A stretch of DNA of 64,000 nt from an uncultured Lachnospiraceae bacterium (GTDB lineage: Bacteria > Bacillota > Clostridia > Lachnospirales > Lachnospiraceae), in NCBI GenBank assembly GCA_910586015.1, contig CAJUGJ010000003.1:1-64000 (forward strand). Reading direction: 5' to 3'. Under the pieces are notes generated by a model that was given only the letters and a program-made list of their open reading frames with translations, did no database searches and was not told the origin of the DNA. A program made the position numbers and the translations under genes. Shown here in pieces: positions 7,433 to 15,663 of this stretch. Numbering within the stretch: the stretch's first letter is position 1; each line of letters begins with the position of its first letter.

Positions 7433-9100
7433 ATGATACCTATTATACAAAGTGGAAACGATAAACAGAAGATCAAACGTATTGGTCGTAAGGTGGGAAA
7501 TTTGGTTGCAGCAATGTTAGGTATGAGCATCACTATGGTTGTAGTGTTGTGTGTATTGATGTCCTATCGACTTACTATGTCTATGATGCAAAATGAATGT
7601 GTTAGTGGCACGAATGTACTAGCTTATGAGTTGGCTGCCTATTCTGGTGATAACAAGACAGAACTTTTAGATACACTCAAGCAAGAAATGGGATGTGAGT
7701 TTACTATTTTTCATGGAGATGAAAGAATGTATACTACCATTCTACAAAATGGGCAAAGAGCTGTAGGTACCCGTCTTTCTAGTGATATTGCTGAGATAGT
7801 ATTGAAACAAGGAAAAAGCTATGTAGGAAAGACCACTATTTTAGGAGAGAAGCATCTTTGTTCCTATGTTCCTACATATGATGCCAATGGTCAAATCGAT
7901 GGTTTGGTTTTTTCTGGAATTTCCATGTCTTCTGTCATAAAACAAATTAGTCTAACAGTTGTACTATCCTGTTTAATTGGTATTGCATTGATTATTATTG
8001 GAATTTTGATTGTTGAGGCCTATATTAAAAGGACTGTTTCTGATCCTCTTTTCCACCTGACCATATTAGCACAGACATTAGAGCAAGGAAATTTGGGGTT
8101 AAATCAGCACGAAACTATGATGGCGAAAATCGATTCTAATGATGAAATCGGAATTTTGTCTAAAAGCTTTGATAATATCATTAGTCGCCTGAAAAATTAT
8201 ATCGGGGAAATATCTAATATACTGAAGGCTATCGCCAGTGGTGATCTGACAGCAAAGATTACTCAGGATTATATTGGTGATTTTGCAACTATCCATATAT
8301 CCTTAAATGATATTCTTCAAAGACTCAATACCACAGTAGGACAAATCGTCTCCAGTGCGGAGTATGTCTCCAGTGGAGCAGAGCAGATGTCTACTGTCGC
8401 TCAAGCACTCAACCAGGGTTCTATAGAGCAGAATGGTGCTGTAGAGGAATTGGAGGAAACTATTGACTCTGTCACAAATAGTGTCAAGCAAACTGCAGAA
8501 AGTGTCCAGCGTGCACGGGAGCAGGTTGGAGGGATGCGTTGTCAACTTGCTGAGGGAAATCAAAAGATGCAGGAAATGATAATTGCTATGGGAGAAATTA
8601 GAAATAGCTCCAATGAGATTGAAAAAATTATCAAAACGATTGAAGATATTGCATTTCAAACGAACATCCTTGCTCTGAATGCAGCTATAGAGGCAGCTCG
8701 TGCTGGTGAGGCAGGCAAAGGATTTGTTGTAGTTGCCGATGAAGTTCGCAACATGGCAGCTAAGAGCGCAGAAGCATCTCAATCTACTTCGGCACTGATT
8801 CGGCACTCTATTGCCACAGTGAATCAGGGAACACAAATTGCGGATGCCACTGCTAAACAACTGGAAAATATAGTAGCGGGTGCACATGAGATTGTGGAAA
8901 TTATTAATGGGATTGCTACTGATGCACAAACTCAGGCAGGAGCAGTGGAGCAGATCCAAGATCAGATTGGACAAATTACCAGTGTTGTACAGACCAATTC
9001 TTCTACAGCAAAAGAGAGTGCAGCTACCAGTCAGGAACTCAGCGATCAGTCCAGTGTATTGAAGCAACTGGTCAAAACATTCCAGCTTCTCCAGATATAA
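7433..9100 (+). CDS. methyl-accepting chemotaxis protein
   Basis: This 555-residue transmembrane chemoreceptor signals to CheA/CheW to bias flagellar rotation. A first membrane segment is at about residues 25-47, followed by a roughly 120-residue extracellular sensor with the pattern of a single Cache domain (GCEFTIFHGDERMYTTI, GKSYVGKTTILGEKHL, YDANGQIDGLVFSGI). A second membrane helix lies at about 175-200, then HAMP (SDPLFHLTILAQTLEQG) and a second HAMP-like stretch. The long helical signalling domain carries the near-invariant hairpin tip EDIAFQTNILALNAAIEAAR around residues 403-422, followed by GEAGKGFVVVADEVRNMA. Translation starts at ATG 7433 after CAGGAG. It stands alone with no che genes near it. 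The ligand is not predictable, although Cache sensors usually bind small metabolites. Confidence 0.93.
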   Translation: MIPIIQSGNDKQKIKRIGRKVGNLVAAMLGMSITMVVVLCVLMSYRLTMSMMQNECVSGTNVLAYELAAYSGDNKTELLDTLKQEMGCEFTIFHGDERMYTTILQNGQRAVGTRLSSDIAEIVLKQGKSYVGKTTILGEKHLCSYVPTYDANGQIDGLVFSGISMSSVIKQISLTVVLSCLIGIALIIIGILIVEAYIKRTVSDPLFHLTILAQTLEQGNLGLNQHETMMAKIDSNDEIGILSKSFDNIISRLKNYIGEISNILKAIASGDLTAKITQDYIGDFATIHISLNDILQRLNTTVGQIVSSAEYVSSGAEQMSTVAQALNQGSIEQNGAVEELEETIDSVTNSVKQTAESVQRAREQVGGMRCQLAEGNQKMQEMIIAMGEIRNSSNEIEKIIKTIEDIAFQTNILALNAAIEAARAGEAGKGFVVVADEVRNMAAKSAEASQSTSALIRHSIATVNQGTQIADATAKQLENIVAGAHEIVEIINGIATDAQTQAGAVEQIQDQIGQITSVVQTNSSTAKESAATSQELSDQSSVLKQLVKTFQLLQI

Positions 9101-9149
9101 TAGTCAAAAGATGGTTGCAGAAAAATTATATAGAAATTACTAAATTTAC

Positions 9150-9186
9150 AGTAGAATGAAAAGGATTTCCTACTTTTCATTCTACT
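9150..9186. terminator. perfect 14-bp hairpin after the chemoreceptor
   Basis: AGTAGAATGAAAAG (9150-9163) pairs perfectly with CTTTTCATTCTACT (9173-9186) over a nine-base loop. No T-run follows on the plus strand. It lies between the chemoreceptor and the convergent minus-strand remnant and probably acts as a shared transcript end or a stability element. Confidence 0.5.
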
Positions 9187-9212
9187 CAATAAATAGAAAG
9201 TTTTATCGAAAA

Positions 9213-9433
9213 TCAGAAAATGGATTTTCGGTATAAATCATATATATCAATATTTGCTTCTACAAAGGCATCTATCAATTTTTGATAACCATTTTTATAG
9301 TTTGAAGCGAATTTTCAAAAACCATTTTTAGTCGTTGCAAAACCAAATACTTTTGTTTCATATCCAAACAGGTTTGCTCCATACAATTATTAGTATAATC
9401 GTCTTTTTCCAAATGAACATACTCATCAATCAT
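9213..9433 (-). pseudogene. frameshifted remnant behind the P-loop kinase
   Basis: On the minus strand an ATG at 9433 overlaps the kinase stop (ATGATTGA) and opens 52 codons, MIDEYVHLEKDDYTNN..., ending at 9275. From about 9326 a different frame carries the more protein-like KFASNYKNGYQKLIDAFVEA and runs to a stop at 9213. The two frames together look like one coding region of about 70-75 residues broken by a frameshift. It would have been translationally coupled to the kinase. I do not recognise the family. Confidence 0.35.
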
Positions 9434-10031
9434 GTAAAATTTCTCCCTTCCATGTTACAATCTGTGAAAATAATTCTTCCATATTAATTTTTGAGAAATC
9501 TGTTGTATCAACTTTAATCTGTCTGCCATCAACTAAGAAAGCATCAAATCCCCTTTGTTCTATTCCATGTACAAAATTTTCATAAGAAATAGTTTTTGTC
9601 TTTAATGCCTTTAGATTATCTGGATAACAGTCATTTACAACATGTCCTCTATGTCTGTCAGGACTGCTTTCCCGTTCCAGAAAACGCTGGTAGATTACTT
9701 TGTAATCACCTGTTAATGTAATAGTTAATGCACAATACTGATATTTTTCTAAAAGATTTTTTATTCCATGTTCTGACGAATATTCAAAATTATTCTCTAA
9801 TATAAAAGATTGTCCTACTTTCATAAGCTGACCTGCGACATAGTACATAATTTCCATACTGGCAACTCCAAGATTTACTTTTTCCTCTCTTGACTGAAAG
9901 CCAACATTATCAAATAACAATTCTTTTATGGTATCTTTTGAAATAACAGGTAGTTTCAACCTTTTTGAAAGGACTTTTGCCATCGTGCTTTTTCCTGCTG
10001 CGGGAATACCTGTCACTAATATACAATACAT
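9426..10031 (-). CDS. AAA_33-type P-loop kinase
   Basis: This 201-residue cytoplasmic protein begins MYCILVTGIPAAGKST, a textbook Walker A (residues 8-16), followed by a DTIKELLFD motif like the substrate-lid region of the AAA_33/zeta-toxin/chloramphenicol-phosphotransferase kinase group. Arg/His-rich RESSPDRHRGH near residue 125 fits the lid. The enzyme should transfer the gamma-phosphate of ATP to a small molecule or nucleotide; the acceptor cannot be told from sequence. The ribosome site GGGAG precedes ATG 10031. It is separated by 19 bases from the CPBP gene upstream and likely shares its transcript. No antitoxin-like partner is seen, so a toxin role is not supported. Confidence 0.75.
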   Translation of the reverse strand: MYCILVTGIPAAGKSTMAKVLSKRLKLPVISKDTIKELLFDNVGFQSREEKVNLGVASMEIMYYVAGQLMKVGQSFILENNFEYSSEHGIKNLLEKYQYCALTITLTGDYKVIYQRFLERESSPDRHRGHVVNDCYPDNLKALKTKTISYENFVHGIEQRGFDAFLVDGRQIKVDTTDFSKINMEELFSQIVTWKGEILHD

Positions 10032-10050
10032 TTTTCATACTCCCTTCAAA

Positions 10051-10932
10051 TCAATTTCTACTCTCTATCATAGTTTTTAACTTTGGCAATCGTATGAAAA
10101 TAATGATGGCATATACGATTAGTCCAGATATACCAATCAGCCCAGTTGGATTTGGGCCTAACAGCCCATTTTTATGTGACACTGAAATAAAAACAGGAAT
10201 TTCACCTATTACATTGACTACTCCATGTATGATGGCACAATACATAACATTATTGCTTATTGCCATAACATAGGAACAGATGATACCCAATGTCATACAT
10301 ACTATTATCATCATAAACATATTACTCCACGGTGCTCCTATATTTTCTGAGCTATAATTAAATCCAAAGAAAATTAATGGTAAATGTGCTATCCCCCAAA
10401 AAAATCCATTTAATAATACTCCTTTTCTAATTCCATACTCTGCAATTTGTTTTGGAAGCAAATATTCTCGCCAACCGATTTCTTCTCCAAGTTCTAATAA
10501 TTGAATAGGAATACATATTGCTGCAATTAACATACAAACTATAGCAAATGAAAATGGATTATGGATGGATATTGTGTAATTTTTTTCTAATAAGCTACCA
10601 ATATCAAAAAATCCGCTATATTGTTTAGGAAATATAATAAAATATAATATAGTCCCTATTACAATTAAAATATTTGGGATAAATGCACAAAAAATCCATA
10701 GTGTTGGATTTTTCCAAACCTTTATGGAAAATCGCCATTGTGTTTTGTCTTTCGTAATACGTCTTGTTATAACAGCAGATATAACAGGAAATACTGTAAA
10801 TCCTTTTTGCAAAATCTGATATATAAGATTTTCGTTAGGACTTTGTGTAAAATATGCTATTATACCAAGAAAAAAGCAGACACCTAATACCAAAAATAGA
10901 TATATTTTGATTTGCACTTTATTATCACTCAT
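10051..10932 (-). CDS. CPBP-family intramembrane metalloprotease
   Basis: This 293-residue polytopic membrane protein of the CPBP/Abi family (ABC1, CAAX-like proteases) has all three signature motifs: EEIGWREYLLP (catalytic Glu pair and Arg), FFWGIAHLPL (metal His) and CAIIHGVVNV (His/Asn). About eight hydrophobic segments are visible. An upstream in-frame ATG would add 28 residues, but AAGGAG lies about nine bases before the ATG at 10932, and the extension is polar and unlike a leader, so 10932 is preferred. Family members cleave prenylated or leader peptides or give self-immunity to peptide antibiotics; no bacteriocin gene is beside it, so its role is open. Confidence 0.82.
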   Translation of the reverse strand: MSDNKVQIKIYLFLVLGVCFFLGIIAYFTQSPNENLIYQILQKGFTVFPVISAVITRRITKDKTQWRFSIKVWKNPTLWIFCAFIPNILIVIGTILYFIIFPKQYSGFFDIGSLLEKNYTISIHNPFSFAIVCMLIAAICIPIQLLELGEEIGWREYLLPKQIAEYGIRKGVLLNGFFWGIAHLPLIFFGFNYSSENIGAPWSNMFMMIIVCMTLGIICSYVMAISNNVMYCAIIHGVVNVIGEIPVFISVSHKNGLLGPNPTGLIGISGLIVYAIIIFIRLPKLKTMIESRN

Positions 10933-11343
10933 AATATTGTACTCCTTGTTCTTTCTCTTTGATATGTTGTATTTTTCTTGTATATAAGAAATCAACATCA
11001 CAATCAATTCTATCAACGATCACTTCCATATATAAAATATCCTTATATATAGGCTTGCTATAAACAAGATATATTTACGTATCCTGTCAAAAAATCAACT
11101 ATATTAATCACCTCTTTTTCAGTTTTCTTACGGTTATTTTTTACTAAAATCTGCTATGTATATAGATTTCTTTGTTTTATATATTACATAATAACAGACT
11201 AATTGTAAATCCTAACAAAGGTAACATACAAAAAGAAAGGATAAGTTACAGTTTATTAGTCTAAAAAAATTTTTTGGATTGATGTAGTATTAGCTGTTAA
11301 AACTGTAGTATATAAGTGAAAATGAAAAAGGAGGTGTTACAAT
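10933..11343. other. divergent intergenic region, CPBP gene / ECF sigma gene
   Basis: This 411-base AT-rich stretch must hold promoters in both directions. No clean sigma-A promoter is seen for the sigma gene; its upstream bases (ATTAGCTGTTAAAACTGTAG, then TATAAG, about 11289-11315) do not fit the housekeeping consensus, which would agree with autoregulation by the ECF factor itself. A perfect ribosome site AAAGGAGGTG precedes the TTG start at 11344. Confidence 0.4.
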
Positions 11344-11904
11344 TTGATAGAAGATGAAAAAATTATTGAAATGTTTTTTCAACGTTCAGAACAAGCCATA
11401 CAAGAGTTGGATATAAAATATGGTAAATTTTTTCGTAAGCTCTCGTACAATATCGTAAACAATATACAAGACTCAGAAGAATGTGTGAATGATGCTTATT
11501 TAGGCGCATGGAACACAATTCCACCAACAAAACCCAATCCACTACTGACTTATATTTGTAAAATTGTTCGAAATATTTCATTGAATATCTATTACAAAAA
11601 AGAAGCAGCCAAACGAAATAGTGCTTACACAATTATGGCAGAAGAGATTGAGGCTTGTATAACAGATCCAAATACAGTGGAATCCGAAATTGAAGCCAAA
11701 GAGTTAGCTCGTATTATTGAGAGTTTTTTAGATACACTGACCACCGAAAACCGCGTTATTTTTATATATCGCTATTGGTTTTCTAATAGTTACAAGGATA
11801 TAGCCAAACTGGTAGGACTTACTGAAAAAAATATATCTGTTCGACTTACCCGCATTCGTCAAAGAATGAAAGACTATTTAATTGAAAGGGGAGTATTTAT
11901 ATGA
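11344..11904 (+). CDS. ECF-type RNA polymerase sigma factor
   Basis: This 186-residue sigma-70-family factor has the compact ECF layout. Region 2 spans about residues 18-85 (NIVNNIQDSEECVNDAYLGAW, with the conserved D-E-NDAYL pattern). After a short linker, region 4 spans about 125-178 and ends in a helix-turn-helix (NSYKDIAKLVGLTEKNISVR). It starts at a TTG behind AAAGGAGGTG. The next gene overlaps it by four bases and encodes a single-pass membrane protein that is the likely anti-sigma factor. The pair should switch on a small regulon after an envelope signal. Its targets are not visible here. Confidence 0.85.
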   Translation: MIEDEKIIEMFFQRSEQAIQELDIKYGKFFRKLSYNIVNNIQDSEECVNDAYLGAWNTIPPTKPNPLLTYICKIVRNISLNIYYKKEAAKRNSAYTIMAEEIEACITDPNTVESEIEAKELARIIESFLDTLTTENRVIFIYRYWFSNSYKDIAKLVGLTEKNISVRLTRIRQRMKDYLIERGVFI

Positions 11905-12611
11905 ATTCGAAGAAATTTTCTGAAGCTATGAATGAAATCGATAATAAATATATTAATGAGGCTATTCGCTACAAAAAGAGAACAAAGAAGTTTGGTTGGA
12001 TTAAATGGTGGGGAGTTGTAGCTTGCTTTATAGTTACTATTTTGGGGATAAATTTATTTCAAAAAGTATTGTTTGACAACAATATTGATACAGCTATCTT
12101 ACATAATGGAGATGAAATTAAGTTTATTGAATCTGATACAGTTGGTACTTTATCATTGAATATAGATGTAACTACAAGACAACTTACAAAAGAAGAAGTT
12201 TATACTTTATTTGGGGATTTACCAGTTACAGCTAATGCAATTTTTCTTGCGAATGGTACTGCTGATAATAGTATACAAAATTTAATTGGTTTTGATGGAA
12301 AAGTTGGAAATATAAAGATGATTATAGCTACATCAGATATACAGCTACTTGATACTGCGATAATTGGAAGTGAAGAAAATACAAAAGTCAATAACACAAA
12401 TATAACAGCAGGCTATTTTATAACAAAACCTAATAGCAAAGGAGAGCAGAACATAATCTATTATGCTACATTTAAGCTGGAAAACAACACTATATATGTT
12501 GAAAACGCAGGAACAAAGAAGGAAAGAGAAAAAGTGAAAAACGATTTAGTAAAGGTTATCCAAGAATTAATAAATAAAGGTGCACTTAATCTAAGTTCCT
12601 TCATGAAATAG
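11901..12611 (+). CDS. membrane-anchored anti-sigma-like protein
   Basis: The start overlaps the sigma stop (ATGA). The 236-residue product has a short cytoplasmic N-terminus with many Lys/Glu (KKFSEAMNEIDNKYINEAIRYKKR), one membrane helix at about residues 34-51 (WWGVVACFIVTILGINLF), and an extracellular beta-rich domain. This is the arrangement of the anti-sigma partners found behind ECF sigma genes in Lachnospiraceae, which hold the sigma factor at the membrane until a signal arrives. No zinc-binding HxxxCxxC anti-sigma motif is present, so the sigma-binding part would be the short basic and acidic helix. Function is inferred from position and topology. Confidence 0.65.
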   Translation: MNSKKFSEAMNEIDNKYINEAIRYKKRTKKFGWIKWWGVVACFIVTILGINLFQKVLFDNNIDTAILHNGDEIKFIESDTVGTLSLNIDVTTRQLTKEEVYTLFGDLPVTANAIFLANGTADNSIQNLIGFDGKVGNIKMIIATSDIQLLDTAIIGSEENTKVNNTNITAGYFITKPNSKGEQNIIYYATFKLENNTIYVENAGTKKEREKVKNDLVKVIQELINKGALNLSSFMK

Positions 12612-12695
12612 TATACCCTAAAAATTTAATGAACAAATTTTGAATTTTTAAATCAAGTAATGAAATATCCTACAATCTTAAGATAGACTTTGTCT

Positions 12696-13163
12696 TTACC
12701 ATATAAAAAAAATAATTGCCTTTCCCTGTTGTGCCGTTTCTGCAAAATATTTTTTTAAAATCATCAGATAAAAATAGATATATTCATAAAAATCATCTTC
12801 TTTATCAAGGTCAGTAAGTGGATACACTTTATTTCTTTGTAATGCCTTAAAATCATACATTTCTTTCAAGGTATTATCGTCTAATGAATTAAGAAAGTCG
12901 GAGGCTTCTTTAACTTGTTCAACTGTAATGTAAGATGCACCATAATCTAGGTCACAATCTATTACATTATCCTTTGGGACGATATATTTCATAGGTGCTT
13001 TTCCGTAAAATCTATCTTTACAAAGAATATAATGAATGGCATCCCATGACTTTTCAATATTGATACAGGGCTTAAAGATAATATCATAGATATCTTTATC
13101 GCCATGTATGATCTGTTGTAATACAGAATCTTCAACGGTTATGTATTGTCCGATCATACTCAT
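12696..13163 (-). CDS. DUF1877 (YfbM-like) protein
   Basis: This 155-residue soluble protein opens MSMIGQYITV and carries SWDAIHYILC, the SW..IHYLL signature of the DUF1877/YfbM family, followed by the usual acidic central part. The start is set at 13163, where GGAGGT sits seven bases upstream; a longer reading from 13178 would overlap its own ribosome site. It stands alone, convergent with the anti-sigma gene. Family members are small cytoplasmic proteins of unknown function that are often found in polymorphic-toxin immunity neighbourhoods. Nothing here identifies a partner. Confidence 0.7.
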   Translation of the reverse strand: MSMIGQYITVEDSVLQQIIHGDKDIYDIIFKPCINIEKSWDAIHYILCKDRFYGKAPMKYIVPKDNVIDCDLDYGASYITVEQVKEASDFLNSLDDNTLKEMYDFKALQRNKVYPLTDLDKEDDFYEYIYFYLMILKKYFAETAQQGKAIIFFIW

Positions 13164-13274
13164 ATGAATCACCTCCAAATTTGTTAAAGTTATCTATTTC
13201 ATTTTACTTTAAAATAATTTTATCACAGATTGATAGAGAAATCATTAAAAAAATCATTAAAATCAAAAATAGTA

Positions 13275-13315
13275 AACAGGAAGTGTACAACTTAAAAATA
13301 CATTTCCTGTTTTTG
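13275..13315 (+). terminator. orphan intrinsic terminator
   Basis: AACAGGAAGTGTA (13275-13287) pairs with TACATTTCCTGTT (13299-13311) with one G-U pair; the T-run continues to 13314. No plus-strand gene lies directly upstream, so it may be left from a deleted gene or shield the next promoter. Confidence 0.6.
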
Positions 13316-13365
13316 TATGTAAAACTATTATCATAAATAAATTAATGTTATTCATAAAATAATTA

Positions 13366-13394
13366 TTGTTTTTCATTTATTTTTGTTATATAAT
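13366..13394 (+). promoter_or_regulatory. sigma-A promoter of the DUF2975 operon
   Basis: TTGTTT (13366-13371), a 17-base spacer and TATAAT (13389-13394). It lies immediately before the inverted repeat at 13401 and about 95 bases before the DUF2975 start. Confidence 0.65.
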
Positions 13395-13400
13395 CACAAT

Positions 13401-13421
13401 CAGAACATATTAATTGTTCTG
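13401..13421. promoter_or_regulatory. inverted-repeat operator candidate
   Basis: CAGAACA (13401-13407) and TGTTCTG (13415-13421) are perfect inverted arms with a seven-base spacer, placed seven bases after the -10 box so that they cover the start of transcription. The operon encodes its own XRE regulator, the obvious candidate to bind here. This is inference. Confidence 0.5.
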
Positions 13422-13487
13422 AAAATACAGTTGTAGTATGTGTGATATTTTACACAATAAAAAGGCTACACAGAAAAGAGGTTAAAA

Positions 13488-14030
13488 ATGGAGGCAAATC
13501 GATTAAAAATCAGAAACGCAAGCAAAAAAATGACAGTTATTCTTAGAATAGGAGGTGTTATATCAAGTATTATTGCAGTATTAGCATTAATAGGAATTTA
13601 TATTTTAATATTTTCGAAAGAAGATATAAAAATGTCTTTTCTTTCTGCTTTTCATGTCACAGCAAATAATGGGACTATAATAGAGCTCTCTTTACAGCAA
13701 CTATTACTTATGTTTGCTTTTATGTTGGTAGATACGATACTTATAACAATTATTATACTTTTTGTTCATGCTATTTTTAATCATATACAAAAAGGTGATA
13801 CACCCTTTTCCCATCAAAATACAATTCGAATTAAAAAAATTGCAATCGTAACAATTATTTTAAGTATAGTGGGAAGTTATTCCGACGCATTAGTTGATTA
13901 TTATACAATTGGACAATTAACATGGAAAATGAATGTAGTTGGGTTGATAGTTGGCATAATTATTTATTGTATATCTTTGATATTTGACTATGGCTGTGAG
14001 TTACAACAGCAATCAGATGAAACTTTGTGA
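13488..14030 (+). CDS. DUF2975 membrane protein
   Basis: This 180-residue protein has four hydrophobic segments (about residues 17-42, 65-92, 113-135 and 145-165) and the family motif GDTPFSHQNTIRIKKIA between the second and third. DUF2975 proteins are nearly always paired with a short YozG-like XRE regulator, as here with a nine-base gap. The pairing suggests that the membrane protein modulates the regulator or responds to the same membrane signal, but the biochemical role is not known. It is expressed from the promoter at 13366. Confidence 0.85.
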   Translation: MEANRLKIRNASKKMTVILRIGGVISSIIAVLALIGIYILIFSKEDIKMSFLSAFHVTANNGTIIELSLQQLLLMFAFMLVDTILITIIILFVHAIFNHIQKGDTPFSHQNTIRIKKIAIVTIILSIVGSYSDALVDYYTIGQLTWKMNVVGLIVGIIIYCISLIFDYGCELQQQSDETL

Positions 14031-14039
14031 GGTGATAAT

Positions 14040-14264
14040 ATGCCAATCATTATGAGATTAGATAGAGTTATGGCAGATAGAAAAATATCTTTAAAAGAGT
14101 TATCGGAAAAGGTAGGAGTTGCCAATGTGAACCTATCAAAAATAAAAACAGGAAAAATTAGTGCAATCCGTTTTTCGACTTTAGAAGCAATCTGTGATGT
14201 ACTAGACTGTCAGCCAGGAGATATTTTAGAATATAAGAAAGAAGAGAAGAAATTAGGAGAATAA
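14040..14264 (+). CDS. XRE-family regulator, YozG-like
   Basis: This 74-residue protein is almost entirely one Cro/C1-type helix-turn-helix: ISLKELSEKVGVANVNLSKI for helices 1-3 and FSTLEAICDVLDCQPGDIL for the C-terminal helices. It is the standard partner of DUF2975 proteins. GAGGTGA precedes the ATG at 14040. It should bind as a dimer to a palindrome, and the perfect inverted repeat at 13401-13421 over its own promoter is the best candidate. Confidence 0.88.
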   Translation: MPIIMRLDRVMADRKISLKELSEKVGVANVNLSKIKTGKISAIRFSTLEAICDVLDCQPGDILEYKKEEKKLGE

Positions 14265-14265
14265 A

Positions 14266-14574
14266 ATGAAAATATTTGGACGTATTTTAGCAATCATTTA
14301 TGCTATTTTAATGATATTTGCAATATTAAAAGCAAAATCAAAAACAGTTTCATCTCTATTTATAGTAGTCGGATGTTTTTTGATTTTAATATATTCTATA
14401 AGGGGCATAGTTTGGTATAAAAGTCCTATTACTATGTTAATAATTGGAATGATAAATGTTTCTATTGGTACATTCCTAAATGGTATGAAACAAAATAATA
14501 TACATATTAGTCATCATATAATACGACTTGTTATTGAAAGTATTATTACTATAATTTGCTGGATAGGTAAATAG
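14266..14574 (+). CDS. small membrane protein of the DUF2975/XRE operon
   Basis: This 102-residue, very hydrophobic protein has three or four membrane segments (residues 3-22, 28-48, 53-70, 83-99) and no soluble domain. It begins one base after the stop of the XRE gene with GGAG upstream, so it is co-transcribed. I recognise no family; small unassigned membrane proteins often follow this gene pair. Confidence 0.65.
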   Translation: MKIFGRILAIIYAILMIFAILKAKSKTVSSLFIVVGCFLILIYSIRGIVWYKSPITMLIIGMINVSIGTFLNGMKQNNIHISHHIIRLVIESIITIICWIGK

Positions 14575-14722
14575 AACTATAGGCGAGAATTTAGGAAGTA
14601 AAGATTGTATAACTAGATTATTTGTATTATCATAGAAGAAGAAAAGGAAGTGATTAATTAAAAAATAAAGATAAAAAATACTACCGTTTACAGCCAAAAA
14701 ATAACCGTTAAAATCCAATTTA

Positions 14723-14750
14723 TTGACAGAAAAAAAGGTAATATTAAAAT
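14723..14750 (+). promoter_or_regulatory. promoter of the solute-binding protein cluster
   Basis: TTGACA (14723-14728), a 16-base spacer and TAAAAT (14745-14750). It is about 60 bases before the start of the broken first binding-protein gene, and because no terminator is seen inside the cluster it may still drive the intact copies and permeases. Confidence 0.6.
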
Positions 14751-14810
14751 AGGATTTATAAATTTAAGAATATTTTCTTTGTTTACAAAATTTTGAGGGA
14801 GATAGATAAA

Positions 14811-15649
14811 ATGTTAAAAAAAGATATATTCTTATTTCATTATGTTTTCTATTGATGTGTTACTTGTTAAGTGGCTGTACAAAAACAGAGAACAAAAAGG
14901 AAGAAAATTCTTCTAATATTCAAAAAGAAAATGTAACGGATGATGAGAAACTTTCTGACAGTCAGAAGGGAGATGAAACAGATAATACAGAACCATCAGA
15001 TAAAAGTGAATTAGAAGATACAAATAAAAACGAGGAAGAAGTTACGTTTGATCTTTTGGAAAATTATAAAGAGAGAAATATTCCTTCTGTATACGAACAG
15101 GGAAATGGAGAGGAATATTACTCCAATGTCTGCTTAAACAAAAACAAAAAAATCCAATACTATACTTATTGATATCGCAACAAACTCTCTCAATATTTAT
15201 TCCTTAAAGAAGAATGAAGTTATTCTTGATATGATATCTGAGTTTCAAGATAAGTACCCAAATACTGAGATTATTTATGAAACAGGAGAAGGCTCGAAAG
15301 GAACCGTTACGGTAGCGGATCGTATTCGAGCTTTAAATGCCAGAATTTTAGCAGGCGATGGATGGTTCAGATATTTTGGTTTTAGATGGGCTGCCGACAG
15401 AATCGTATATAAAGAAAGGGATTCTCGCAGACTTAAATCCAGTGTTGGGAGATTTAAAGGAAGAATTATTGCCTTCTGTTCTGTCTGCCTATACGGTAGA
15501 AGGAAACATGTATATGTTGCCTACTTATATTTCCGATCTGGGAGATCTTAGAGGAGGAATCGATAGGATATTTAAAGGGAGATAGGGAACTGAAAGAAAG
15601 TGTAGATGCGATTACAAGTCGTATTCAGTTATATTTATATGAACAATAA
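14811..15649 (+). pseudogene. degenerate first copy of the large solute-binding lipoprotein
   Basis: Alignment by eye with the next gene shows the same beginning and the same end (LKESVDAITSRIQLYLYEQ) but several lesions. One base is lost after the A-run in the leader, so ATG 14811 stops early. About 0.74 kb is deleted where IQYYTY is joined to the ISEFQDKYPNTE region (near 15170). A 4-bp ATGG duplication at about 15358-15365 shifts the frame. A second deletion of about 0.71 kb joins LPTYIS to EEESIGYLKGD (near 15535), and one A is lost shortly after. The remaining open pieces (14852-15172, 15231-15551, 15358-15585) cannot give a working protein. Confidence 0.85.
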
Positions 15650-15663
15650 AAAAGGAGAACAAA

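Larger units (their letters stand above)
13164..13487. other. intergenic stretch with terminator, promoter and operator
   Basis: This stretch is between divergent genes. It holds a terminator-like hairpin (13275-13315), a strong promoter (13366-13394) and a perfect inverted repeat (13401-13421) for the DUF2975 operon. No plus-strand gene precedes the hairpin, so it is orphaned. Confidence 0.5.

Noticed and set aside
8303..9067. 254-codon minus-strand open frame inside the chemoreceptor gene
   Set aside because: It lies opposite the highly conserved signalling helices and has Cys/Ser/Leu-rich antisense composition and no ribosome site.
9426..10031. Zeta-toxin assignment for the P-loop kinase
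   Set aside because: Only the Walker A and general kinase fold are shared; no epsilon-like antitoxin is adjacent.
15358..15585. Open frames inside the first binding-protein copy as separate genes
   Set aside because: They align with internal parts of the intact copies and are products of deletions and frameshifts in one pseudogene.
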